64,000 nucleotides of DNA from Siphonodentalium dalli (Eukaryota > Mollusca > Scaphopoda > Gadilida > Siphonodentaliidae). Below the pieces are notes generated by a model that did not search any database, was not told the DNA's origin, and was given only the letters and a program-made list of their open reading frames with translations. Position numbers and translations under genes: made by a program. The DNA is taken from NCBI GenBank assembly GCA_032622095.1, contig CP136066.1, positions 182,130,716 to 182,194,715 of the forward strand, read 5' to 3'. Below are positions 22,735 to 32,459 of the stretch, in pieces; the first letter of the stretch is position 1, and each line of letters opens with the position of its first letter.

Positions 22735-24125
22735 ATGCTGATTGTTTATATCTAGATCATGCCATGATTCATGAATCTCTACTAAAGCTAGAACGCCATA
22801 GAGATCATATTCCACCTTTACAATTCCCAGGAAGTTTTTTTAAGTTTTGACAGGGAACCTTATAAAGTAACGCGGGGAATGTAGTTCTTTGTTCATACCT
22901 GTTGCTTACTAGTAAGGATTTATTCATCGGTACGGTACGTGAAGTTCCCGATTCCGCGATAAATATTTATTTTATTCCCCGTCACGAAAATTATTGTTGT
23001 TAGGCCAAAGTAAAAAGATACTATGTTTCCGTACATTGGATGACCCTAAAAATAACCCGCCGACCCTAAACTTTTTATTGATATTTTGAGAAAAAGTAAA
23101 AAAATTCTAAAATTTACTGTTTTTTACCACTAAAGCTCATAAATATTGATGACCTTTAGTGTGCAAAACACATGGTTTCTATCATATCCCTGTGAAAAGT
23201 GACCATGAATTGACGGCTGTCTCAAAGGCCCTAGGTGTGTGATGGGTTGTGGATTGATGGGCATACATTTTGCAATTTAAATTTCCTGCTTTTACAGTGC
23301 TTTATGTCTTGTTTGGGACTTATGGAACACTATCAACAGACATGGTGGGTGTATATATACATGTATAGAGGTTATCACCACATATGTTAGGGGTATAGCT
23401 ACATGTACTGTCTTCAAAAACCAGGCATGCTCGGTGGACGTACTGGCTACCCCCAGACAATGTGATGTACAATGTAGTCGTCACAATACAAGTACAGTAC
23501 AGTATATACATGTATAATGGTGGTATTATTGGTAAAATTCTTATAAAAAGTTAGTGACATCAATTTCCTACCAAGTTTATAGCCAAATTTATGAAAATAT
23601 GCTACATGTCATGTATGTGAATAATAAAAAACATACCTAAGCATGAAATTTTATTTTTGTTATCAACCTTAATGTATATTTCCAGTTTCCACTGTGTTGA
23701 TCAAGTAATACTTTCCCCACAACACAGGTTGGCATTTTATGTCACTTCGGTCAATGTTGTTGAACATTTCTGCAGCTGGATAAAAAATATCAAAATAAAA
23801 TAAAAAAAAACAATTCCTACCTACCTACCCTAATGTTTTCGCTCCGTTACCGGAAACATACAATCTTTTTTCTTTGGCCTAAGCGACATAACGCGAAAGC
23901 AATTCTGTAATATCGAGCTGGGAACTTCACGTACCGATGAATAAATAATTAAGCCACAGGTACATGTATGAACGAAGAAGTACATTCCCCATGTTTTTTT
24001 TTTACTTTATACGGTTCCCTGTCAAAACTTAAAAAAAGTTCCCGGGTTTTGTAAAGGTGGAATATGATCTCTATGGGTGTCAGCTTTAGTAGAGATTCAT
24101 GGCATGATATAGTTTATGTCATGAT
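22735..24125. mobile_element. Fold-back element nested in the 8.4-kb element
   Basis: Arms of roughly 330 bases face each other: 22735-23070 and 23800-24125. Matching blocks include 'catgaatctctactaaagct' against 'agctttagtagagattcatg', 'ttttgacagggaac' against 'gttccctgtcaaaa', 'catcggtac...gtgaagttc' against its complement, and 'ttaggccaaag' against 'ctttggcctaa'. The middle (23070-23800) is single-copy AT-rich sequence. Arms differ by many small changes, so this is old. No coding content. Confidence 0.75.
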
Positions 24126-24344
24126 GACATGTAAATCCTACCACACAGTGGCGCTCTCTATTTGTGGAACTTTTGGGCAAATTGCATGCTGCTTCTGGGA
24201 AGGTTGTGCAAACTTACTGTAATTTCTACATTTCAGTCCGTTTATACCTATAATTCAAGTTATTAGCTCAACTTTACTTTGTAAAGCTTGAGCTATTGCC
24301 ATGGCTTTGTCGTCCGTTGTCCGTGTGTGCCTGTGTACGTAAGG

Positions 24345-25305
24345 CGTCAACATACTCAACAATGCAGGCTACAGGTCATAACTTTGGTCGGATCATTATG
24401 AAATTTGTCATAGCTGTTGACACCAACATTTAGACCAGAATGTTAAATTTTTGGGTCATTTGGAAACAAAACATGGCCCCAGTGGCCATATTGGATTTCA
24501 AAATTCAATCCATTAGCACGGGCTACAGGCCGTACTGTTTGTCTGATCATCATGAAATTTGTCATGGATGTTAATTTGACATGTAGATGGGAAACGAGTA
24601 ATTTTGGGGTCGTTCCGCCCATAAACATGGCCGCCAGCAGCCATCTTGGATTTTACTCTTTGTATGACTAAATTCTTTAGCACGGGCTACAGGTCGTACT
24701 TTTAGTCTGATCATCATACAATTTGTCAAGAATGTTAATAATGACATGTAGCTGGGAACGAGTCATTTTGGGGTCATTCGGCCAAAAAACATGGCCGCCA
24801 GCAGCCATCTTGGATTTTACTCTTTGTATGACTAAATCCTTTAGCACGGGCTACAGGTCGTACCTTTAGTCTGATCGTCATAAAATTTGTCATGGATGTT
24901 ATCGATGACATGTAGATGGTCCCGAACGACTCATCTTGGGGTATTTTCGGCCGAAAACATGGCCGACAGCAGCCATCTTGGATTTTACTCTTTGTATGAC
25001 TAAATATTTAGCATGGGCTACATGTCATACCTTTAGTCTGATCATCATAAAATTTGTCACGAATGTTAATAATGACATGTAGATGGGAACGAGTCATTTT
25101 GGGGTCATTCGGCCAAAAAACATTGCCGCCAGCAGCCATCTTGTATTTTACTCTTTGTATGACTAAATTCTTTAGCATGGGCTACAGGTCGTACCTTTAG
25201 TCTGATCGTCATAAAATTTGTCATGGATGTTAACGATGACATGTAGATGGGAACAATTCATTTTGGGGTCATTCGCCAGCAGCCATCTTGGATTTTACTT
25301 TTCTC
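24345..25305 (+). repeat. ~165-bp tandem array, six units
   Basis: The landmark 'gctacaggtcgtacctttag' or a close variant recurs near 24370, 24521, 24687, 24852, 25017 and 25180, a period of 151-166 bases. Each unit then has 'tctgatcatcataaaatttg', 'gacatgtagatggga', 'ttttggggtcattcgg' and 'catggccgccagcagccatc'. The first units are more diverged than the last. The flanks carry 'agctcaacttt...aagcttgagct' (24270) and 'ttgagct' (25399). Confidence 0.9.
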
Positions 25306-27479
25306 TTCATGTCTATAAACTAGTATTAGACATTCAACTTTCCACATTCCTAATCGCTCCATTGACTGTAATACATTAAATTATTCCCTTTCCAAGTTGA
25401 GCTACAGTGTCATTGACACTTTCATTTGAAATGGGTTTTGCTGCGTACCGTACTTGCAATGCATATTCTGAACTGATAGTGTGCCCTTTTTTTTTTTGGA
25501 ACATCTCCGGGTACCAAATTGATTTGTTACAGAGTGTTTATTTTAGCTTAGGCATGGAATAGGATGCTATTTTAAATGAGAAACAAAATTATCATTTATA
25601 TACAAGGTCACCATTCGTCACTGCGTGCTGAAATTTCAATAATTTTTCCAAGTCTAAAAGACTAAATTGAATCGCGATGTGGATATAATATCATATCATT
25701 AGCACCAATAGTGCTATCAAGTACCAATCACTGTGGCAGAAGTGTACATGCAATATCCAGTTCATTGAATGAATCATGAGTGTAGCCTGGTTGAAATACT
25801 ACTGTGTGGCGAGTCACACTCGTCTTCGGGCTATTGAGGCCATGTATGCATGGAGTTATGAACGGTTTGTATTGTGAATGGGTTAAATTATCTGCTCGTA
25901 AACCCTCACAGTAGACAATTTTATACCAGGTTCTATTCAGTATTCAGAAATAGCTCGCAATGGAAATTTGCATGGTACATATGTTGTTAAGATTTTTTGG
26001 TCAAAGGTGGTAGCCGGATATTTGGTTTAAATAACCATCAGTGGCAGTGCTTTGTTTTGTCCACCAGTCTGTCTGGATCACTTTATGTTTTACTTTTACA
26101 AACATATTTCAGAGTTAATAAATGACTGATATATAGAGTCCTACAAATCTTCCAAAATGAGGACTTAGCCCACCAGATATACAGAGGCACAATGAACCTA
26201 AATGCCTGACTTAAATAACTATTAGTTGTATTAAATGCTATTTCTAAATCATGTATATGAACCCCATGTTATGTAAACAAACAGTATATAAAGAGTATGA
26301 GATAACCAAAACACTAATCGCCAGATATACCCCATGCATTAAGTGAACTTTGGTAGAAATTCAACCAAATTGTTTATATCAGTATAGCGCTAGCTAACAC
26401 TCACCTTTCAAAATTTTGTGTTGAACGAGTCACTGCGAATAAGTCTCCTAAACACATTTCCTCGGTGTTGAGTGTTGTTCTTATTGCTCACTTTCTATGT
26501 GCTGTATATAAACAAAGGATCGACTCACACAATGTGTGTTTTGAGGATAATATGGCATTCATACTATCATAGTATTATACTATTATAGTATAATATAAGT
26601 ATATTCTTTACAACATACAGGGTCAGGGTATTATAATTTAGTAACTGTTATATGTTATATACCGGTACATGTCCGTGAAATATAAATACATGGAACCATT
26701 GAAACCGGATTTAAACCGGCACATGCATGCGGGTGTGTCTTTTTACCGGATTCCGGATTTCGACCCGGATCTAGGTGTCTTTTTACCGGATTTCGACCCG
26801 GATTCGGGTATGAATTTCATGCTTGTTTTATCACACATTTAACCCATTAAAAGCCGTTTCTGACACGATTAAACCAATATAGGGCTGTCGTGCTCATTCA
26901 ACCTGATTAATCGTATTTAAAGGTACATATCGTGCCCGGATCAGCATACTTCTTATTTTTTCATATAGACACGGCGGTTGGATTGATGTTACGTGATCAT
27001 GATGGCATTTAAGGGAACACACCATGTCCGGATCCGAATTAATTATCTCGTAATTATTGATCATATTTAAAGGTAAATATCATGTCCGGATCCGGTTTTT
27101 TTCTCTCTCTTTTTTTCCATATAAATTATCGTCTTTTTGATATATTAAATGTCACGTGGAACAAAGTTATAAGTTGATTTTGAGACGTTATACTTGGCTG
27201 TTGGATTGATTTCACGGAATGATTATCGCATTTAAAGGTACAATGTCGTTGGAATGCTCGAATTATATTCCAATATAAGTTGATAAACGAAGTCAGTTTT
27301 GGAGCATGACGTCGACATTTTAGTCACGAACGTGATGACGTCACATTTCGGGCAATATAAACCACGAATTCGAAAAGCTGACTACAAATGTGATCGCCGG
27401 TGAAATAAGCTGGCTACACTGGCTACGAATGTGACCGTCACTGACCGGAGTCTTGTGACAATGACCCCATCGGCGTAAC
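25306..27479. other. Element interior without genes
   Basis: No coding frame. Local repeats: a near-palindrome of 'atactattatagtat' around 26565-26600; a duplicated 'gtgtctttttaccggatt' block at 26736 and 26775; and 'taaaggtacatatcgtgcccggatc'-type blocks recurring near 26920, 27010, 27070 and 27230. Confidence 0.5.
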
Positions 27480-28150
27480 TTTCATGGTCGATGAAACGAG
27501 TGGCTGAAATCCGACGGCGGCCATGTTTATATGACTAATTACACGACGATCGCACCAATGTTACAGTCTCTAGCAATGATTCGTTCTCTTTTTGATACCA
27601 ATGTCATGACCCATGAACAATTTAACGATGATCGGTTCATCGACATATAGGCCTAGCCTCTCTAGGCAGTGTTATTGATTTAATTATATATGCGGTGCTG
27701 TCGCTGAAATCCGACGGCGGCCATGTTTCTTTGAGAATTCACAGCAAAATGACTCGTTCCCATCTATATGTCAATGTCAACCTCCGTGACAAATTTAATT
27801 ATGATCGGACCAACACTGCGACCTCTTGCCCACGGTGCTAAATGATGCAATTTTGAAATCCAAGATGGCTGTTGGCGGCCATTATTTTCATGCAAATAAG
27901 CCCAAAATGACTCGGTGTCGTCTATATATCAATGTCATGATCGATGGACAATTTCGTGATGATATAGGAGCATCGACACAGGCTCTAAGCTGTGTTATTG
28001 ATTAAGATTTATCTAGTATTATCACTTAAATCCACGATGGCTGTCAGTGGCCATGTTTTTATGCAAATGAGCCCAAAATAATTCGTTCCCATCTAGACGC
28101 CAATGTTATCATCCATAAAAAGTTCATGATGATCAGTGCATCGGTACGGT
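27480..28150 (-). repeat. Oppositely oriented degenerate array of the same ~165-bp unit
   Basis: Reverse-complement forms of the same landmarks ('ggcggccatgttt', 'aaatgactcgttcccatcta', 'gatcggacc...') recur near 27517, 27717, 27875 and 28047. Four diverged units face the array at 24345-25305, giving the 8.4-kb element a mirrored interior. Confidence 0.75.
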
Positions 28151-28268
28151 CATGTAATAAACATGTAATCAGCAGCTATGTTCGAAATTATAAACGGTAC
28201 TTTCATGCTATCCGTCTCCGGATCATAGTTTTAAAGTTTCCGCATATTTCGGTACCAGTTCCGCTAAT

Positions 28269-28574
28269 CAGATTCTAGAACGGGTGATGTAGGTGTCGCA
28301 GATTTGTATTCGTTGGTGAATTTACAATACATTACCGAAATAAAGTGAGGTTTTCGAAGAACTGGAAAAATATACCTATGGAATGTTGTAGATTGGCATC
28401 TAAGGTGTAAGAGGTACCAAAAGTTTTTAGTGAAAATATATTTTTTTGTAGGAATACAGTTGAGTTCAAAATAGGTGGGAACAATTTTCTGTTTCGTTCC
28501 TTCCGTGACCTTTGGTCCCGGGTGGTGGTTCCGCCAATAAAAGAGGGGTTTTGACCAAATTCCAAGCTCCTGTG
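28269..28574 (-). repeat. Right TIR of the 8.4-kb element
   Basis: Reverse-complement copy of the left TIR; about 10 bases longer through an insertion near 28325. It supplies the C-terminal half of a minus-strand ORF ending at 28332, which is therefore a fusion of flank and TIR. Confidence 0.9.
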
Positions 28575-28769
28575 GCCAACTTGAGGAGAGTAGCTGACAG
28601 CAAAATTCAGGCTCCTACGGGCCTGATTGGCATTTCCTCTTGTAGGATGTGTAATCTTAACCTGCTTCAGATGAAGATCTGGAATTGAATAGCTGGTGGG
28701 TAGGTTGTGATGAGGCAACTTATGACGATTGGGCTCACGCGGTGTGCGTCGGCATAAGCTGCGACGAGG

Positions 28770-28930
28770 ACGTATACGACGGCAACTTTTAAGTGAGCAG
28801 AACATTCTCAGCCCACATCGAGTAATCGAAAGCGCCCCAGCTCAGGAAGGGGTCGTGGTTCCGACAGTAATAAACCGCGTGGTCGTGGTTCGAAACGCGG
28901 AGTATGTTGATTCCCGCGAACATTACTACA
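28770..28930 (+). pseudogene. RG-rich (RGG-type) C-terminal remnant
   Basis: The frame through 28820-28903 reads RKRPSSGRGRGSDSNKPRGR then GSKRGVC and a stop. It contains several RGRG boxes typical of RNA-binding or nucleocapsid-like tails, encoded by noticeably GC-richer DNA than the surroundings. Immediately upstream the same frame is interrupted by TGA near 28793. GTATGT at 28899 could be a splice donor. A second RG-rich remnant lies at 47420-47690. No further domain identifies the family. Confidence 0.4.
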
Positions 28931-29056
28931 TGTATTGTTAATGTTGTACTATTTCCGATAATTATTATTTTTTTCACGACATAATATGTAGTTACACTAA
29001 TATTGAATCCTTAATTGCACTTAAGCTCAATAAGGGAAGAACTGATTGTGCGTAGG

Positions 29057-29151
29057 CGTCACATCATCGCCAATTCGAACAGCAGCACCGTCGTCAGATC
29101 CTGGACCTTCGACGTCACTGATTCTGTCACCAACACCCCTGCTCCGATCGG
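29057..29151 (+). pseudogene. Pro/Ser/Thr-rich exon-like block
   Basis: Between an acceptor-like 'tgtgcgtag' and donor-like GTTAGT, one frame reads VTSSPIRTAAPSSDPGPSTS then LILSPTPLLRS. Low-complexity composition and borders suggest a disordered exon, but its phase does not fit the preceding RG-rich block. Weak. Confidence 0.25.
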
Positions 29152-29231
29152 TTAGTTTTCTTATTCCAACTATATATAGGTGAAGACATGGGTAGAGGTA
29201 ACTAGTCTATAAGCGGCACAATATTCAATAA

Positions 29232-29400
29232 GTCAAGTGAAACCGCGAAACGTGTCGACAATGGGCGTTAATTCAGGAAGTAATGGGTCCGGCCAACATG
29301 TGGCCTCACCGCGTCAGACATTTGGTTGTGGCTGTCAACCCCCGATTCGGGGACAGGACAAAATTGCAATTGTGTGCGTTCATTTTGGGTAAATGGATTA
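29232..29400 (+). pseudogene. Diverged copy of the ORF seen at 63.4-63.8 kb
   Basis: 'ccgcgaaacgtgtcgacaat' followed by a frame starting MGVNSGSNGSGQHVASPRQT matches the beginning of the ORF at 63426 (MGVNSGSNRS...). It then diverges and stops early. It is a truncated member of the same dispersed unit, just before a 25-base G run. Confidence 0.6.
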
Positions 29401-29427
29401 GACAAGCTATAGCGGATAGCTAACCGT

Positions 29428-29452
29428 GGGGGGGGGGGGGGGGGGGGGGGGG
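29428..29452 (+). repeat. 25-base guanine run
   Basis: Uninterrupted G homopolymer, followed by 'tgcacgt'. Capable of quadruplex formation. The exact length may be affected by sequencing. Confidence 0.85.
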
Positions 29453-29674
29453 TGCACGTACAACATTCAAAAATATGTTGAAAGTTTGGTACTTATGATG
29501 AAAGAGGAGGTCTTCAAAGTGGTACCAGGGCGAGAACTTGCCCAATATGAAGGATACTCTAGCTCAAGACCTTCCTAGACCAAAGAAACTGGTAAGAACT
29601 GTTTTTTAAAGTCACAATAAATGGATGATTGCCGACTGCTGACTTCTATATAGACACCAGTCTGGGTGAACGTC

Positions 29675-29699
29675 GACTCTATATTTGAAATATAGAGTC
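29675..29699. repeat. Perfect 25-base palindrome
   Basis: 'gactctatattt' and its exact complement are separated by one G. It could form a 12-bp stem or bind a dimeric factor. No context identifies it. Confidence 0.8.
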
Positions 29700-29823
29700 T
29701 GGAGCTAATGTCGCCAAAACCATTTCAATTCAGCGAAGAGCTTCCCCAAAATGACGTCACGGATTTAAAAAAATACATCGATGATTGACAGGTGTCCCCA
29801 CGTGTTATTTGTTGTGCTTCGCA

Positions 29824-30091
29824 ATGTCGCGACATAAACTTACAGAAGATAATATTTGTCGTGCGTGCAACTATTCTTTTTCGGGAGATTAACTCGCTGC
29901 ATCAACGGGAAAGCTGCACCCGAGAGCAAAATATAAGGTCGTCATCAAAAATGATGCTTTAGAACTATTTAAAAGCATAAAATTAAGTCATTTCCTCGGT
30001 GTTTAACTTTCACTTTCAGATGACTTTTTTACGACAAATAATTTGATTTGCAAACCATGTTACAATAAAGTAAATCAAATACACGGACATG
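29824..30091 (+). pseudogene. Two-exon cysteine-pair (zinc-finger-like) remnant
   Basis: The frame from ATG 29824 reads MSRHKLTEDNICRACNYSFS with CxxC, then a TAA, then KYKVVIKNDALELFKSIKLS to a second TAA near 30004. After a good acceptor ('ttcactttcag', 30019) a second block reads DDFFTTNNLICKPCYNKVNQ with another CxxC, before GTGAGT. Two CxxC pairs in this order fit an N-terminal zinc-binding domain such as those at the start of transposon-linked proteins. The in-frame stop makes this copy non-functional. Likely the N-terminal part of the family remnant at 30478. Confidence 0.4.
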
Positions 30092-30477
30092 AGTGAGTTC
30101 TATTTATATTTATGGGAGGCCAAGTTGGTACCATACGCAGGCCTATCTATCAGGTCCAGCACATCCTTCAAATTAATCGGAATCATACCGAATTTCGATC
30201 GGAGAAATACCGACGAAATTCCGCTCTGTTACTATATTTAGAGGTGACATTATGGGAGTCTCCGCCCACTAACACTTGTTTATTAACCCATATGGTTTCA
30301 TTGGACGGAAAATAATTTACGCAATCAATCAGATTACGGAATCCCGAGGACTTGGAAATGAGATAGCGATGTTATCCGTCAGACCTAATATTCAATGTTG
30401 TAATGAATATTTAGGTATGAGTTTACTCAGACTGTATAGACACCATCTTATAGATCATTTCAATAATAGCGGGGATC

Positions 30478-31322
30478 TTGTATTCTGGTATATATGTTCC
30501 CCCAAACATCAGCAAGCAATGCGAACAGTCAGCATTAAGAAAAGAACGTCGACGCAAACGGAGAGATCTCGACAGGACACGGACCGAGCAGCATGGAAAA
30601 ATCGTGATCAATGTAGTGAATACGATCCAGGCGTTCTGCAACCCGTTCACGTCCGAAGACGACGATCTTATCAACATCGCTTCCGGGATGATTGCCACAC
30701 CAACAATAAAGGACGATATTAGTCGAGCGTACACAGAAGGCAAGCTGCTGTATGACGATTTTGTGGAATCCAGACTTTTAGAGAAAACTGACCCTGTGAG
30801 TGTGTTTGATGCGATATCATTCACGAAACTGTTGACATTTGCTGATACACAAAAACGTGTATCTATGAAGGGAGCTGAGAAAATATCTATGAAAGTTAGA
30901 ACGTCATTTCTGGGATCGGATCGCATTGATGGGACAGTCAATGAATGACATTGAACATCTTCAATCTTTCGCCATTATCCATAAGCCTTGGCTCACTGCA
31001 GCGGAACATTGGCCAAATCTGACAAAGTAACATTAGCCCATCATCTGGATGAAATTATCGTCGTTCTGATCAACAAACTCCAACGAACCCGTCAGTTATA
31101 GTGGACGCGATGGCTATGATTCAAAAACTGAAATCTATTCCAACAACTTTTGGACAGCTATCTAAACAAATCCTCGTTTCTCTTATGAATCTTGCATCGC
31201 TGCAAAACAGCAAGAGAATTGATTTCGTCGCCGACACTTACCCAGATATATGGCCGATATGGAGGTGCAACAGAGAGCGGCGCATAGAGATGACCCTCAG
31301 CTCGAGTCGAGTTTCGAAATAA
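30478..31322 (+). pseudogene. Remnant of a lineage-expanded uncharacterised family
   Basis: 156 codons open from 30478 contain EQSALRKERRRKRRDLDRTR, then NTIQAFCNPFTSEDDDLINI, then DFVESRLLEK. After TGA at 30946 the same frame still reads family-like sequence (ALAHCSGTLAKSDKVTLAHH) despite stops. A shifted frame from about 31060 reads VIVDAMAMIQKLKSIPTTFG and KRIDFVADTYPD, ending at 31320. The order 'ALRKERR', 'D.MA..Q.L' and 'R.DFVADTYPD' is what I recall from very long uncharacterised proteins with many copies in cnidarian and mollusc genomes. At least two nonsense changes and one frameshift mark it as dead. Overlapping ORFs at 30276-30722 (+) and 30423-30941 (-) are shadows. Confidence 0.6.
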
Positions 31323-31711
31323 TTTTCGTTCTTTTCTACTTTGAACCCGCTTCGTCTAGATGCCGCTATGGCGGATATATCACTGACATGTAACCGCGGC
31401 GACTATATATGATCAATGAACATGACTACGCAAGTACGCATCGATGGCATGAACAAGTTCCCATAGCACAGCGTTCTGGTATGAGTTACATGTCACATGT
31501 GATTCCGCTTCGAAAATTGAGATATAATACAACCATTATCGATTTAGAAAACAAACGTCACCACACTGTTCGTAGTAGATCATCCATGAATCTCTACTCT
31601 GGATAGAAGTTGTGATTCATCGCATGATTCTAGGTTCGTATAACCCACAAACGCACTTTTAAATGACAACAAACTGGTTGAGGTCACATTCTAGAATACC
31701 AATATTCACAG

Positions 31712-31868
31712 GCTGCCCAAAAATAATGGGCGGTTTAATCAGTCTGGAGTTAATGCCATTTTGAATAGGTCGAACAGATCCCGACCCGGTTCCGCTGGTC
31801 ATATCAGGTCTTCAAAAACGTCGACCACTCTTCGTGGTGATAAAGGAAAGACTAACACAAATCAATGA
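31712..31868 (+). pseudogene. Ser/Arg-rich terminal exon-like block
   Basis: After acceptor 'aatattcacag' (31711) one frame reads LPKNNGRFNQSGVNAILNRS, then NRSRPGSAGHIRSSK and TTLRGDKGKTNTNQ to TGA. It looks like a disordered protein tail. There is no ATG near the start, in keeping with an internal or terminal exon. I do not recognise it; the upstream exon may belong to the 30.5-kb family. Confidence 0.3.
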
Positions 31869-31989
31869 AACTGAACACGCGAGCCCAGCATGAAACGTTA
31901 AAGAGCGTTTTTGTCAGTTCTTTCCGTTTATGGTATAAATAAAGAGCGTTTATTACTCACCCGTCGCGTTAACTGAGAACAATGTTTCA

Positions 31990-32366
31990 AATTCCGTTAA
32001 TTTTTGCGTCCGGAATGATTGTAATCGCTGCAGAGTTATAGTTGAGTATGTTATTTATAGAAACAGGCGATTATATGACTCGTGTTTTGTGCGTTTACTT
32101 GAGGTGTTTGTCCGGCTATTTGGCAATGATTTCATATTATATTAGTTGTACCAATTTAAAATTTCTATTAAAACCTTATTTTGGGACTTTAGGTCCAGTA
32201 AAATTGGTATAACCTGATTATATACTGGATCTGGGGGTAGCAGGAAGACAGCCCGATAGGGCTAGGCTACCCCCGACAATATACTGCTTTACCTTATTAT
32301 GTATTTCTGCCATTGTATAAATCATGTATATTGTAAATAAATTACCCTATCCTAATTATCCTATCT
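31990..32366 (+). mobile_element. LINE 3' end with hairpin and microsatellite tail
   Basis: A hairpin-forming segment at 32233-32274 ('gggggtagc...gctaccccc', with an inner 'agcccgatagggct') is followed after ~70 bases by 'attaccctatcctaattatc' and 'ctat', a short tandem tail. This pattern is typical of 3' ends of CR1/L2-type non-LTR elements. The left limit is uncertain; no ORF2 sequence is attached. Confidence 0.5.
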
Positions 32367-32370
32367 CATT

Positions 32371-32459
32371 TCAAGGGTTGCCTTTGCAGCGTTGTCAGCG
32401 CTTTCGTTGTCACACATCCCGACATGAGCGGGTATCCAGCAGAACCAAATGTCAAAATG
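32371..32459 (-). pseudogene. LINE RNase H fragment embedded in the satellite unit
   Basis: Read on the minus strand: IWFCWIPAHVGMCDNESADN then AAKATL, matching 'W.P.H.G..GNE.AD..AK' of RNase H domains in I/Jockey-like non-LTR elements. The first unit has the best-preserved version; later units carry small indels around the Asn-Glu-Ser-Ala codons ('ttcgttttgtcac', 'ttcgtgttgtcac'). Repeated in each satellite unit at ~449-base intervals. Confidence 0.7.

Larger units (their letters stand above)
20199..28574. mobile_element. 8.4-kb DNA transposon-like element with ~300-bp TIRs
   Basis: Left end 20199-20494 and right end 28269-28574 are inverted copies that match almost base for base, starting CACAGGAGCTTGGAATTTGG. 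Differences are a few substitutions and a 10-base indel. The flanks carry a direct duplication GCCAACT (20192-20198 and 28575-28581), extendable to 8 bases if one terminal base is shared. TIR length and a 7-9-bp duplication fit Mutator-like, P- or hAT-type elements, but no transposase frame is present between the TIRs, so it is non-autonomous or decayed. The interior carries a fold-back and two oppositely oriented arrays of one ~165-bp repeat. Confidence 0.85.

Noticed and set aside
30423-30941. 172-codon minus-strand ORF
   Set aside because: Complement of a plus-strand family remnant whose motifs are recognisable; the minus frame has none.
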